NCBI GenBank assembly: GCA_003260025.2
Contig: QFZU02000031.1
Span: 159,594-223,593 of the forward strand
Direction of reading: 5' to 3'
Source: Microbispora triticiradicis
GTDB lineage: Bacteria; Actinomycetota; Actinomycetes; Streptosporangiales; Streptosporangiaceae
Length of the DNA stretch: 64,000 bases
Part shown: positions 1-8,496 of the stretch, piece after piece
How positions within the stretch are numbered: position 1 is the stretch's first letter
Layout of the letters: each line of letters starts with the position of its first letter
Made by a program: the position numbers and the translations under genes
The notes under the pieces: model-generated
What the model saw: the letters and a program-made list of their open reading frames with translations, nothing else
What the model was told of the DNA's origin: nothing
Databases searched by the model: none

Positions 1-93
1 CGCTGCGAGCCGTACCAGGAAATCCGCAGGGGGCGGGGTGAGGGTATCGATGAGTCCCCCGTCACTCGGCGCCGGCACTTCGGCGAGGGCGTT

Positions 94-1128
94 GTGGTGG
101 GGCAAGCTGAGGGCGTGAGTGTCGTTGTATCTCCGGATGACGTCGGAGTCCCTCGGGCGCAGGCCGGCCCCACTCCGCAGCACCTGCTCACGACCCTGCT
201 CGGTGAGTATCTCGACTCCTCGGATGCCGATCTTCCGTCGATGGCGGTGGTCGCGATCCTCGGGGAGTTCGGTATCAGCGAGTCCAGCGCGCGGGCCGCG
301 TTGTCCCGGCTGACCAAGCGTGGCCTGATCGCCGTACGGGGGTCGGGGCGGCCGCCGGTGTATCACCTCACGCCTGCGGCGATCGCCAGGCATCGGTCCC
401 GGATGGATCATTTCCTGAGCTTCGGCGCGCGCCCGCCGCAGTGGACCGGGGAGTGGGTGACCGTCTCCTTCTCGGTCCCCCAGTCCGGCCAGGGCCAGGC
501 CCCGCGGCATGCGGTCCGCAAGGCTTTGGGGTCGCTGGGATTCGCGCGGCTGTACGACAGTGTGTGGATCCGGCCGGGATCCGATTCCGGTCCGGTGACC
601 CGAGCGCTCCACGACGTTCTGGACGGTGTCGAGGGGAGCCGTTGGTCGGTGACGCGCGCCCGGTTCGAGGAGGAGGCCGGCCCGCACGGTCCGGCCGCCG
701 CCTACGATCTGGCCGGTCTCGCCGCAGCTTATGAGGCTTTCATCGCGCGATACTCGGATTTGCGGGTGGCCGTACGCAACGGGGAGGTCGACGCGGCCCG
801 GGCGCTGGTGGCCCGGACCTCGGTCATGGATTCCTGGCGGAAATTCCCGGACATCGACCCGAACCTCCCCGAGCACCTCCTGCCGAAACCGTGGCCCTGC
901 CAGGAGGCCAGGGCCCTCATGCTGGAGATCCATTCCGCTCTCGGCTCGCTCGCCGAGGCGCGGCTGGTCGAGGTGGCGACCCCGTACTGGCCGGACGCCG
1001 CGTCCTGGATCACCCACTTCCAGGCGTCGGAGAACGGCGTTTCGGTCCCGGCCGCCGGAGACGGTCGCAAGAAACGGGCGTTGACACGAACATCGCGGAG
1101 CGCAAGGCCCGACAGCGCGTACGGCTGA
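94..1128 (+). CDS. PaaX family transcriptional regulator
   Basis: Predicted DNA-binding repressor of the PaaX family, whose members often control aromatic or CoA-thioester catabolism. The N-terminal winged helix-turn-helix follows TPQHLLTTLLGEYL and contains FGISESSARAALSRLTKRGL; the C-terminal half carries the PaaX-type effector and C-terminal domains (WVTVSFSVP, LYDSVWIRPG, residues about 120-310). Length near 340 residues is slightly above the family norm because of an N-terminal extension. GTG at 94 is the furthest start; GTG at 115 is an equally good alternative. No phenylacetate genes lie in the window, so the target is unknown. The gene is convergent with the hydrolase at 1213. Confidence 0.85.
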   Translation: MVGQAEGVSVVVSPDDVGVPRAQAGPTPQHLLTTLLGEYLDSSDADLPSMAVVAILGEFGISESSARAALSRLTKRGLIAVRGSGRPPVYHLTPAAIARHRSRMDHFLSFGARPPQWTGEWVTVSFSVPQSGQGQAPRHAVRKALGSLGFARLYDSVWIRPGSDSGPVTRALHDVLDGVEGSRWSVTRARFEEEAGPHGPAAAYDLAGLAAAYEAFIARYSDLRVAVRNGEVDAARALVARTSVMDSWRKFPDIDPNLPEHLLPKPWPCQEARALMLEIHSALGSLAEARLVEVATPYWPDAASWITHFQASENGVSVPAAGDGRKKRALTRTSRSARPDSAYG

Positions 1129-1212
1129 TGCTTCTACAAGGTGCGGAACGGTCTACAGCTCTGTTCCGGCAGTCGCGCGAGGGGAAGGGTCTCCGGCTTC
1201 CAGGGCGGGTGG

Positions 1213-2091
1213 TCAGGCGCGAACGAACTCGACGATGGCGCGGGCGAACTCCTGAGGCTGCTCGAGATGGCCCATATGCCCGCTGTTCTCGAGCACCGTC
1301 AGGCGGGAACCGGTGATGCTCTCATGGGCGACGCGCGCCCAGCGAGTGCCGCCGAAGAAGTCGTGCGCACCGGAAATGATCAGTACGGGAACCTCCAGCG
1401 AACGGAGTTCGTCCCGCACGTCGAACGGCACGGGTTCCTCGCCGTGCATCGGGTCGATCCAGGCGTTCAGCGCGGCGCGCATCGGCTCCAGTTTCTGCTT
1501 GTGCGCCCAGTAGTCGGCGAAGTATGCCGGAAGGATCTCCCTTAGGGACGTGGTGTACGCCTCGTCGTCCTGCGCGGCCAGCGCTCGCTGGAACGCGTCG
1601 GGGATCTCGCCGGCTGCGGGCCGGTGCGGGAGTCGCTGCGGAAATCCGCTGATGTTCGCCATCGCGTCGGCCCAGAACTCCTCGCCCGTGACCGGCGAGG
1701 TGGAGTAGAGGATCGCTCCGGCGACGTGACCCGGGTGATCGAGCGCGTAGCGCTGGACGACGAACCCGCCGTGCGAATGGCCGAGCAGGAAGACGGCGGG
1801 TACGCCCAGATGCTCGACCACGCCATGGACGAACCGGGCGTAGGTGTCGATCCGGTAGTCCCGGCGGTCGTCGAGGCGGCCGGAGGATCCTGTGCCGATC
1901 GGCTCGAGGTACACCATGGTCAGGTGCTCTTCCAGGGCCGGCGTCCGCAGGTACTCCCAGGCGATGCCCGGACCGCCCGAATGCACCAGGCACACCGGGC
2001 CGGTGCCCGCGACATGGAAGACCTGCCGCGTACCCTCGATGCTGATCTCATGCCTGCCCCGCGCGAGGGAGGGGGAGGTGATGGAACTCAT
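1213..2091 (-). CDS. alpha/beta hydrolase, proline iminopeptidase-like
   Basis: Cytoplasmic alpha/beta-hydrolase of 292 residues. The oxyanion-side HSGGPG motif (about residues 38-43) resembles the HGGPG of proline iminopeptidases, the nucleophile elbow is GHSHGG (Ser near 105), the acid sits in SGAHDFFGG and the base in NSGHMGHLEQP. The substrate cannot be told from sequence. It lies 124 bp downstream of the DUF1330 gene on the same strand, probably in one transcript under the adjacent TetR regulator. Confidence 0.85.
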   Translation of the reverse strand: MSSITSPSLARGRHEISIEGTRQVFHVAGTGPVCLVHSGGPGIAWEYLRTPALEEHLTMVYLEPIGTGSSGRLDDRRDYRIDTYARFVHGVVEHLGVPAVFLLGHSHGGFVVQRYALDHPGHVAGAILYSTSPVTGEEFWADAMANISGFPQRLPHRPAAGEIPDAFQRALAAQDDEAYTTSLREILPAYFADYWAHKQKLEPMRAALNAWIDPMHGEEPVPFDVRDELRSLEVPVLIISGAHDFFGGTRWARVAHESITGSRLTVLENSGHMGHLEQPQEFARAIVEFVRA

Positions 2092-2215
2092 TCGTCATTC
2101 CCTTGTCTATCGGCCGGCGACCGGCTCGTGTGCTCGAACGGGGAGAACAGGCCCCGGGCCCTGACCCCGGCGAGCGGATCAGGGCCGTACGCCGAAGGCC
2201 GCGTCTGTCCGCCGC

Positions 2216-2581
2216 TCAGCTGGGGGAGCCGGATGCCGACTGAATGGCCGCTCGGACCTGCTGGGCGAATCCCCGCACGGTGTAGTCCGCGGGAAGGCTG
2301 TCGATCAGCACGAGATCGGAGATGGCGTTGTTGACACGCAGGGGCAGGATCTTCTGGTATTCCGCCGAGTTGTACCACCGGTCGGCGGCGGCGCGGTCGG
2401 GGAACTCCATGAGGACGACCAGGCCTGGCCACGCTCCCTCCACGACGCTGACTTCCCCGTTGGCGAGCCACTTGCCGCCGTAGGGCTTCACGGTGGCCTC
2501 GACCTCTTCGAGGTAGGTCAGACCCGCTTCGTTCGGGACGTCCCCGGGGATGCGGAGGTGGTTGATCAGGTAGGTGCTCAT
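2216..2581 (-). CDS. DUF1330 family protein
   Basis: Small dimeric ferredoxin-like-fold protein (121 residues) of the DUF1330 group. Landmarks are YLINHLRIPGDV at the N-terminus, VKPYGGKWLANG in the middle, and LMEFPDRAAADRWYNSAEYQ followed by the last strand. Biochemical role in the family is unknown. It is the first gene of the minus-strand pair with the hydrolase, and its upstream region carries an inverted repeat 45 bp before the start codon. Confidence 0.8.
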   Translation of the reverse strand: MSTYLINHLRIPGDVPNEAGLTYLEEVEATVKPYGGKWLANGEVSVVEGAWPGLVVLMEFPDRAAADRWYNSAEYQKILPLRVNNAISDLVLIDSLPADYTVRGFAQQVRAAIQSASGSPS

Positions 2582-2625
2582 GTCGAGCCTTCCGTCGAGT
2601 GGCTGGGATCGCTGCAGCGGCTCTT

Positions 2626-2643
2626 AGATTACGCACATAATCT
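2626..2643. promoter_or_regulatory. TetR-type operator, copy 1
   Basis: Perfect inverted repeat AGATTA-N6-TAATCT in the divergent promoter region, 45 bp upstream of the DUF1330 start. It matches the second site at 2819-2836 at 14 of 18 positions. Likely bound by the divergently encoded TetR protein. Confidence 0.6.
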
Positions 2644-2818
2644 TTCGATCTTGTCCCGCGCGGCCGGGTTCGTGACGCATCTCACGTCGCTCTCGTTGAT
2701 CCATGGCCGGATCGGCGGGTCTGGGCATGGCGTTGCCCACAACGGCGCCTCGTAAGTGATCGGGTGGAGGCGTCCGGGGGCGCGCGCCCCGGAGCTCTGG
2801 GGGTGCGGCGGCGCGTAT

Positions 2819-2836
2819 AGATTGCGACTATAATCT
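2819..2836. promoter_or_regulatory. TetR-type operator, copy 2
   Basis: Inverted repeat AGATT-N8-AATCT with the same outer arms as the site at 2626. It contains the sequence TATAAT (2830-2835), a perfect -10 hexamer for the plus-strand TetR gene starting at 2919, so binding here would shut off the regulator's own promoter. Confidence 0.6.
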
Positions 2837-2918
2837 ACGTCTCACGCGGCAGGCCGGCCCGAACGCCTGGTATCCAGCTTCCGACCCGTTGGTGAATCGA
2901 AGCGACGAGGGATCGAAG

Positions 2919-3470
2919 ATGAGTCGAGTATCACAGGCTGAGGCACGGGAAAATCGAAAGCGTGTGGTGGAATCCGCCTCGCGACTCTTCCGCGAGAAGG
3001 GGGTGCGCGATGTGAGCGTCGCCGACGTCATGCAGTCGGTCGGCATGACGCAGGGCGGCTTCTACAAGCAATTCGCCTCCAAGGCGGCGCTCGTCGACGA
3101 GGCCACAGCCAGGGCCTTCTCCGACATGCTGCGGTATCTGGCGGCCTTGGACGACGACCAGGGTGGTCACGATGCCGCGTGGTCGTCACTGATCGACTCC
3201 TACCTGGCACCCGAAGCACGTGACAACCCCGGCAGCGGATGCCCGGCAGCCGGCTTCGCCGGCGATTTCGCCCGAGACCCCGAATGGCGCGACACCTACG
3301 CCGCCGGAGTTCGCGACATGGCCGGCTGGATCGCTCCCGGGGACACCGGGCTGGCGGCCCTGTCCACCCTTGTGGGCGCTCTCCTGCTCGCTCGAGCGAC
3401 GGCGGGCTCCCCTCTGTCCGAAGAGATCCTGCGAGCAGCGAGAAAGGCAGCAGCTCGACTGACCGACTGA
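2919..3470 (+). CDS. TetR/AcrR family transcriptional regulator
   Basis: TetR-family repressor of 183 residues. The N-terminal helix-turn-helix spans about residues 12-58 (VVESASRLFREKGV, then SVGMTQGGFYKQFASKAAL), followed by a helical ligand domain containing GSGCPAAGFAGDFARD, typical of the AcrR/NemR-like branch. ATG at 2919 with GAGGGA about 8 nt upstream is preferred over the TTG at 2889. The paired operators at 2626 and 2819 suggest autorepression plus control of the divergent DUF1330-hydrolase pair. Confidence 0.88.
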   Translation: MSRVSQAEARENRKRVVESASRLFREKGVRDVSVADVMQSVGMTQGGFYKQFASKAALVDEATARAFSDMLRYLAALDDDQGGHDAAWSSLIDSYLAPEARDNPGSGCPAAGFAGDFARDPEWRDTYAAGVRDMAGWIAPGDTGLAALSTLVGALLLARATAGSPLSEEILRAARKAAARLTD

Positions 3471-3535
3471 CATGGCGATCGTGACCGATGGGACGGCGTT
3501 CAGGGGGTGGTTGAGACGGGCCTCCTGATGATCAT

Positions 3536-3751
3536 TCAGAGGGCGGGGGCGTGGCGCATACCCTGTCCGATGCGCATCATCGTTCGAAGGCTCAGGCTTC
3601 CCAGGTCACGCCGTAGGTCCTCGCGGTAGAGGACCTCGATGTCGTCGCACAGCACTCGCCCGGCCACGAGATCGCCGGCGGTCAGCTCGATGATGCTCGG
3701 CAGGGGAGGTTTCCGCGACGTGGTGATCCGTACGGCAAGGAAGCTCGGCAA
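3536..3751 (-). pseudogene. MazF/PemK-like toxin fragment (C-terminal part)
   Basis: A 71-codon remnant directly downstream of the oleB stop. The residues GRVLCDDIEVLYREDL, then RRDLGSLSLRTMMRIGQGM, follow the C-terminal pattern of MazF-type mRNA interferases (conserved V-x-C-D/E-Q region, then LGRLSPETM-like helix). The N-terminal third with the catalytic RP motif is absent, because the frame closes at the oleB stop codon, and no antitoxin is seen. Recognition is by eye and only moderate; it could be a chance frame. Confidence 0.4.
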
Positions 3752-3763
3752 CTGTCGGTTGCA

Positions 3764-4696
3764 TCAGGCGTCCGTACGAGGCGAACCGCGCAGGAAGGAG
3801 CGGATGGCGGGGACGAGGTCGGCGTGGGCGTCTTCGAGCAGGTAGTGGCCCGCGCCGTGATACCGGCGAATCCGGGCGGCGGGGAAACGCCGCCGCCATT
3901 CGTCCAGTACGGCGCGGTCGAAGACCGGGTCGTCCATTCCCCAGGCGATCAGCGTGGGCCGGTCGGCGAACTGCGCCAGCGACGCGCCGGTGGCCCGCAG
4001 GAGCGGCCAGGAAGGGTCGCCGGGGCGCAGCGGGATGTCCTGGACGAAGCGCTGGATGGCCACACGGTGCTCGGGCCGGTCGTAGGGGGCCAGGAACGCC
4101 GAACGTACCGGAGCGGGCATCCGGCGCCGGACTCCCAGCGGACGCCAGGTGGCGCCGCGGGCGAACAGGTTGTGGCGCAGGAACAGGCGGGTACCCAGCC
4201 GGGTGTCACGCAACACCCGGTACGGCAGGCGCAGCAGGGGACGTACGCGTTCGCCGTGCGGGTTCGGAAAGGCCGCAGTGTTCAGCAGGACCAGACGGGC
4301 GATCCGGTCCGGGTGGCGGGAGGCCCAGGCCATGCCGATCGGCCCGCCCCAGTCGTGCAGGACGAGGGTCCACCCGTGTTCCGGAGCGCCGCCGCCGGTG
4401 ATGAGGTGTTCGGTCAGCGCGTCCAGGTCGTCCACGCGGGCGGCCAGGTCGTAGGGGTAACGGCCGGCGTTCGGCTTGTCCGACAGGCCCATGCCGATGT
4501 GGTCGGGGGCGACGCAGCGGAACTCCGCACGCAGCGCGAGGATCGGCCGCCGCCACAGGTAGCTCCAGGAAGGGTTCCCGTGCAGGAACAGCACCGGCTG
4601 CCCCGCCCCTTCGTCCAGGTAGTGCTGGCGCAGGCCGTCACGGCGCGGGTGGGCGAACCACCGGGAGGCGAACGGATAGTCCGGGAATCCGGTCAC
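3764..4696 (-). CDS. oleB: OleB-like beta-lactone decarboxylase (haloalkane dehalogenase family)
   Basis: Alpha/beta-hydrolase of 310 residues in the haloalkane dehalogenase superfamily. It closely follows the OleB pattern: FASRWFAHPRRDGLRQHYLDEG at the N-terminus, HGNPSWSYLWR, then VAPDHIGMGLSDKP, nucleophile Asp115 in LHDWGG, acid in IAWGMDDPVF and base in YHGAGHYLLED. OleB converts cis-beta-lactones to cis-alkenes plus CO2. The GTG start at 4696 overlaps the oleD stop by 4 nt (GTGA), which marks translational coupling and rules out the longer upstream frame. Last gene of the pks-oleACDB operon. Confidence 0.88.
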   Translation of the reverse strand: MTGFPDYPFASRWFAHPRRDGLRQHYLDEGAGQPVLFLHGNPSWSYLWRRPILALRAEFRCVAPDHIGMGLSDKPNAGRYPYDLAARVDDLDALTEHLITGGGAPEHGWTLVLHDWGGPIGMAWASRHPDRIARLVLLNTAAFPNPHGERVRPLLRLPYRVLRDTRLGTRLFLRHNLFARGATWRPLGVRRRMPAPVRSAFLAPYDRPEHRVAIQRFVQDIPLRPGDPSWPLLRATGASLAQFADRPTLIAWGMDDPVFDRAVLDEWRRRFPAARIRRYHGAGHYLLEDAHADLVPAIRSFLRGSPRTDA

Positions 4697-5682
4697 CGGA
4701 TCTTCTCCGTGGAAAGGTGGGCGGTGAGCCGGGCCAGTCCGTCCGCCATGCTCACCCGGGGCCGGTAGCCGAGATCGCGACGGGCCGCGGAGATGTCGAA
4801 CCAGTGCGCCGTCGAGGCCTGCTCCACCAGGAACAGCAGCGGCGGCAGGCGCCGCGTTCCCGGCAGCCGGCGAGCCCGCTCCAGCAGCCGGGCCGCCCGC
4901 AGGACGGGTCCGACGGGCGCCCGGCGGGTCACCGGAGGCAGCCCGGCGGCGCGCAGCAGCAGGTTGAGCCATTCCCCGAAACCGCACGGCTCGCCCTGGG
5001 CGATGAAGTAGGCCCGGCCGGCCGGGGGCGAGCCCGGGCGCAACCGGTCGAGAGCGAGCAGGTGGGCGTCGGCGGCGTTGTCGACGTAGACGGTGTCGAC
5101 GGTCTTGTCGGCCTCGCCCAGCAGGCACAGCAGACGGCGTCCCGCCACCAGCCTGGGCAGGAAATGCGGATCTCCCGGCCCCCAGATGAGATGCGGGCGC
5201 AACGCGACCGCCGTCACCCGCCCGGCCGCGGCGTCGGCGAGGACGAGCCGCTCGGCTGCGGCCTTGGTCCGGGGGTAGGCGGCGGGAAAACGGCGGGCGT
5301 ACGGCACGGACTCGTCCACGCCCTCCAGGTCCCGCCCGTCGTGGACGACGCTCGGCGAGGACGTGTGGACCAGGCGGGCCCCGTGGCGCGCGCAGGCGTC
5401 CAGCACGTTCCGCGTGCCCGACACGTTGACCTCCTCGTAGTCCCGGTCCCGTCCGTGCACGCCGGCCTTCGCGGCGCAGTGCACGACCGCCTCGCACGGG
5501 GCGACGGCGGCCGCCACCGCCGCTCGGTCGCGTACGTCGGCCAGGTGCTGGACGACCCCGAGCGCCGCCAGCGCCGGGCTGTGGTGCCGCTGGAGCGCGT
5601 GGACGGTGTCACCGCGGGCGGCCAGCCGCCGGCAGACGGCCTCTCCGAGGAAGCCCCCGCCCCCGGTCACCAGGACCCTCAT
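4693..5682 (-). CDS. oleD: OleD-like NAD(P)-dependent 2-alkyl-3-ketoalkanoate reductase
   Basis: Extended short-chain dehydrogenase of 329 residues in the 3-beta-HSD branch. Rossmann motif VTGGGGFLGEAV at the N-terminus, active-site YxxxK in YPRTKAAAERL, and LRPHLIWGPGDPHFLPRL as in OleD/NSDHL relatives. OleD reduces the beta-keto acid from OleA to the beta-hydroxy acid used by OleC. ATG at 5682 overlaps the oleC stop (ATGA) and its own stop overlaps the oleB start, so the three genes are tightly coupled. Confidence 0.88.
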   Translation of the reverse strand: MRVLVTGGGGFLGEAVCRRLAARGDTVHALQRHHSPALAALGVVQHLADVRDRAAVAAAVAPCEAVVHCAAKAGVHGRDRDYEEVNVSGTRNVLDACARHGARLVHTSSPSVVHDGRDLEGVDESVPYARRFPAAYPRTKAAAERLVLADAAAGRVTAVALRPHLIWGPGDPHFLPRLVAGRRLLCLLGEADKTVDTVYVDNAADAHLLALDRLRPGSPPAGRAYFIAQGEPCGFGEWLNLLLRAAGLPPVTRRAPVGPVLRAARLLERARRLPGTRRLPPLLFLVEQASTAHWFDISAARRDLGYRPRVSMADGLARLTAHLSTEKIR

Positions 5683-7343
5683 GGCCGGCCCGGCCGTACG
5701 CGCCGCGCGGCCCACCGGGCGAGCTCGGACCGGCGGATCTTGCTGTTGTGCCGGGCGTCGACCGGGAACCCGGGATGGAACAGCACGTCCCGGAGCCCGG
5801 CGGTGTGCGGATGGCGGGCCGCCACGTCCAGGACGTCGGCCGTCACGCGTGCGTCGTCCCGGGATCCCGGCTCGCGCTCCACGACCAGGACCGGACGCTG
5901 CGCGCCGGCGGGACCGACGCCGACCAGCGCGGTGCGGCGGACCCCGGGCACGGCGGCGAAGACGGGTTCGACCTGGTCGGTGTGCAGGTCGCCGCCGGCG
6001 GTGCGGACCCGTTCCGATTTGCGTCCGGCGAACCAGAGCCTTCCCTGCTCGTCGAACCGGCCGACGTCGCCCATGCGGTGCCAGACGCGGTCCCCGTCGC
6101 GGATCCGGGCCAGCGCGGTCGCCTCCGGATCGTCCAGGTAGGGATCGCTGACGGTGGGGGCGGCCACGGCGATCTCCCCGATGGCGCCGGGCGGCACGGC
6201 CAGATCCGCACTCCACCGTTCGACGGGGTCGTCGCTGAGGGCGATGACGCGTACCTCGGTGCCCGGGAGCGGAGGGCCCAGGCAGGTGCCCGCCCCGGCG
6301 GCGGTGGCCGCGGCGTGCTCGGCGAGCAGGCGGCTCTCGATCGCGGCCACCGGCATGCACTCGGTGGCGCCGTACACCGACAGCACCCGCGCGTCGTCGC
6401 GCAGGCAGCCGCGCAGGCGGTCCATCACCGGCATCGGCAGCGGCGCCCCGGCGGACACCACGTCGCCGAGCGTGTCCAGCACCAGGTCATGGGTGACGCA
6501 GTGCCGTGCGAGCCGGTCCAGCAGCGCGGGGGCGGCGAACATCCCGGCCACGCGATAGCGCCGGATGTCGGCGACCAGGGCGGCCGGGTCGGCCCGCACC
6601 GGATGCCGCGGGTCCATGTCCGGGATCACCACGGTCGCCCCGAACGCCGCCGCTCCCAGGGCGAACGGCGCGAACGTCGACAACACCGGCGTTCCCGGTT
6701 CCACCGTGCCCAGCGCGCCCAGCAGGCTGAGCTGCGCGGCCAGGTGCCGGTGCCGCAGCGGCACACCCTTGGGCGGGCCGGTGGAACCGGAGGTGTACGC
6801 GATCAGCGCCAGGTCGTCGGGCCCGGCGGAAGGCTCGCCGGGCCGAAGGCCGCGTGCGGGCACTCCGGACGGCCATGCCGAGCCAAGGGCCCGCCGCGAG
6901 GGGACCGTGACGGACACGCGGACGTCAGGGGCCCAGCCCAGCAGCCTCCTGGCCAGGTGTACGGCGGGGATCGCGACGAAGGCTTCGAGTGCCGCCTGGC
7001 GCAGACAGCGCTTGATCGCGCCGAGCGGCAGCCCGGGATCGACCAGCACCGGCACCGCGCGGAGCCGTACCAGGGCGACGGCCAGCGCGCCCAGTTCCGG
7101 GCCCGGCGGGACCAGCAGGCCGGTACGCATGCCGGGGCGGATTCCGGCCCCGGCGAGGACCGCGACGGCGTGGTCCACCGACCGTGACAGCTCCCCGTAG
7201 GTGGTGGCCGCCGGGCTGCGGCCGCCGACCTGGCAGGCGATCACGTCGGGCTGCTCGCGGAACCAGTGCTCGGCGCGGACGATCAGCTCGCTGACCGGCT
7301 CGGCCGGGCCGGAGCCGCTCGAAGGGGTCGCCTGTGTGGTCAC
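5679..7343 (-). CDS. oleC: OleC-like beta-lactone synthetase (ANL superfamily)
   Basis: AMP-forming enzyme of 554 residues. P-loop-like YTSGSTGPPKGV, YGATECMPVA, and WHRMGDVGRFDEQGRLWF are the core ANL motifs. The C-terminal HPGFPVDARHNSKIRRSEL is characteristic of OleC, which adenylates the beta-hydroxy acid and closes a beta-lactone, rather than of CoA ligases. GTG at 7343 is taken as start; it sits inside a repeat that also carries two out-of-frame copies of the same start context, so translation initiation may be affected. The 121-bp gap to oleA is the only long gap in the operon. Confidence 0.88.
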   Translation of the reverse strand: MTTQATPSSGSGPAEPVSELIVRAEHWFREQPDVIACQVGGRSPAATTYGELSRSVDHAVAVLAGAGIRPGMRTGLLVPPGPELGALAVALVRLRAVPVLVDPGLPLGAIKRCLRQAALEAFVAIPAVHLARRLLGWAPDVRVSVTVPSRRALGSAWPSGVPARGLRPGEPSAGPDDLALIAYTSGSTGPPKGVPLRHRHLAAQLSLLGALGTVEPGTPVLSTFAPFALGAAAFGATVVIPDMDPRHPVRADPAALVADIRRYRVAGMFAAPALLDRLARHCVTHDLVLDTLGDVVSAGAPLPMPVMDRLRGCLRDDARVLSVYGATECMPVAAIESRLLAEHAAATAAGAGTCLGPPLPGTEVRVIALSDDPVERWSADLAVPPGAIGEIAVAAPTVSDPYLDDPEATALARIRDGDRVWHRMGDVGRFDEQGRLWFAGRKSERVRTAGGDLHTDQVEPVFAAVPGVRRTALVGVGPAGAQRPVLVVEREPGSRDDARVTADVLDVAARHPHTAGLRDVLFHPGFPVDARHNSKIRRSELARWAARRVRPGRP

Positions 7344-7490
7344 CGGATCACCGCCGCACGTCGGCGATCCCGGATCGGGGGAGTCGGCTGTGCGGTCACC
7401 GGGATCACCGCCGCATGTCGGCGGTTCCGGCCGCTCGGGAGGGTCGCCTGTGTGGTCACCGGGGTCACCACCGCACGACGACGATTCCGG
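7325..7490. repeat. triplicated oleA-oleC junction (about 55-60 bp units)
   Basis: Three imperfect tandem copies at 7325-7379, 7380-7440 and 7441-7490. Each unit has the core ctgtgtggtcaccgg followed by atcaccgccgca, and each contains both an oleA-like 3' end and an oleC-like GTG start context when read on the minus strand. Copy spacing is 56 and 60 bp, so the extra GTGs are out of frame with oleC and open short reading frames only. Confidence 0.8.
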
Positions 7491-8496
7491 CGCTGGCCCC
7501 GCTGGCCAGGCCGACGAGGGCGACCAGGTCGCCGCGCCGGACCCGTCCCGACCCGACCACCCGCGCCAGTTGCACGAGCAGCGTCGCCGCGACGAGGTTG
7601 CCGTGCTGGGCGATGGTGACGACGACCTTGCCCTGCGGGATGCGCACCTGGTCGCAGAACCACCACAGCGTCGGCAGCGTCGCCTGGTGTACGCAGACGG
7701 CCGCGAAGTCGTCCCAGGTCAGCCCCAGATCGGCGAGGGGTTTGTGGAAGACGGCGTAGTCGATGTTCTCGATGCCGCGCACCAACCCGGCGGAGTCGAC
7801 GACGAGCGGTCCGATGGTGGGCCGGCCCGCCCACGGGTCGGTGGTCAGGTTGTCCACAGCGGAGACCGCCGCCTCCCACCCGGCGGAGTACGCGGAGAAC
7901 CGGTGGGCGAGCACCCCCGGTTCGGAGCCGGCCTCCAGCAGCAACGCGGCGCCGGCGTCGGAGACGGTGTAGGACGCGGCGACGGTGACGTACTCCTCGG
8001 CACTCGCCACCGTCCACGGTGTGCCGGCGGTGGGCAGCTCTCCGCAGCAGACGAGGACCCGCCGATGACGGCCGGCGGAGATCAGCGCGTCGGCCACCTG
8101 GATGGCGTTCAGCACGCTGTTGCAGGCGTTGCGCACGTCGAACACCGGGCAGCAGGCCCCGATCTTGGCGGCGACGATGTGTCCCGTGGCCGGTTCCACC
8201 GCGTCGGACGACACTCCCGCGTAGATGAGCAGATCGAGGTCGGCGGCCCGCAGGTCGTTGTCCTCCAGGACCCGGCGGGCGGCGTGCGCCGCCAGGTCGG
8301 ACGGTTTCTCGTGGGGGAGGGCGATGTGCCGGCGCCGTACTCCGCTGTGCTCGTGGATCAGCCCCCGGGGCAGGTCCAGGGTGGGGTTGCGCTCGGCGAG
8401 CCGGTCTTCCAGCTCGGCCGTGCTCAGTGTGGTCTCCGGCAGATGGGCGGCCACCCCGGCCAACCGGGTGTGCGACTGGGTCACTGCGGTCCTCAC
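7465..8496 (-). CDS. oleA: OleA-like thiolase, head-to-head acyl condensation
   Basis: Thiolase-fold enzyme of 343 residues related to FabH and OleA. The catalytic triad is complete: Cys125 in RNACNSV, His270 in VHQAT, and Asn300 in QHGNLVAAT. OleA condenses two fatty acyl thioesters to a beta-keto acid. Here the GTG start overlaps the PKS stop by 4 nt, so it is made in step with the PKS and probably takes the PKS-bound chain as one substrate. KAS III relatives that transfer polyketide chains are an alternative, but the OleC/D/B neighbours favour the OleA role. Confidence 0.83.
   Translation of the reverse strand: MRTAVTQSHTRLAGVAAHLPETTLSTAELEDRLAERNPTLDLPRGLIHEHSGVRRRHIALPHEKPSDLAAHAARRVLEDNDLRAADLDLLIYAGVSSDAVEPATGHIVAAKIGACCPVFDVRNACNSVLNAIQVADALISAGRHRRVLVCCGELPTAGTPWTVASAEEYVTVAASYTVSDAGAALLLEAGSEPGVLAHRFSAYSAGWEAAVSAVDNLTTDPWAGRPTIGPLVVDSAGLVRGIENIDYAVFHKPLADLGLTWDDFAAVCVHQATLPTLWWFCDQVRIPQGKVVVTIAQHGNLVAATLLVQLARVVGSGRVRRGDLVALVGLASGASAGIVVVRW

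Noticed and set aside
1142..1168. Weak hairpin CGGAAC-loop-GTTCCG between the first two genes
   Set aside because: Only six-base arms and a long loop; not convincing as a terminator.
2558..2755. Small plus-strand frame between DUF1330 and TetR genes
   Set aside because: It covers an operator and promoter region, has no ribosome site and no similarity to known proteins.
3764..5497. Extended 577-residue version of the OleB gene
   Set aside because: The added N-terminus is Arg/Gly-rich read-through of oleD sequence. OleB homology starts at GTG 4696, which overlaps the oleD stop.
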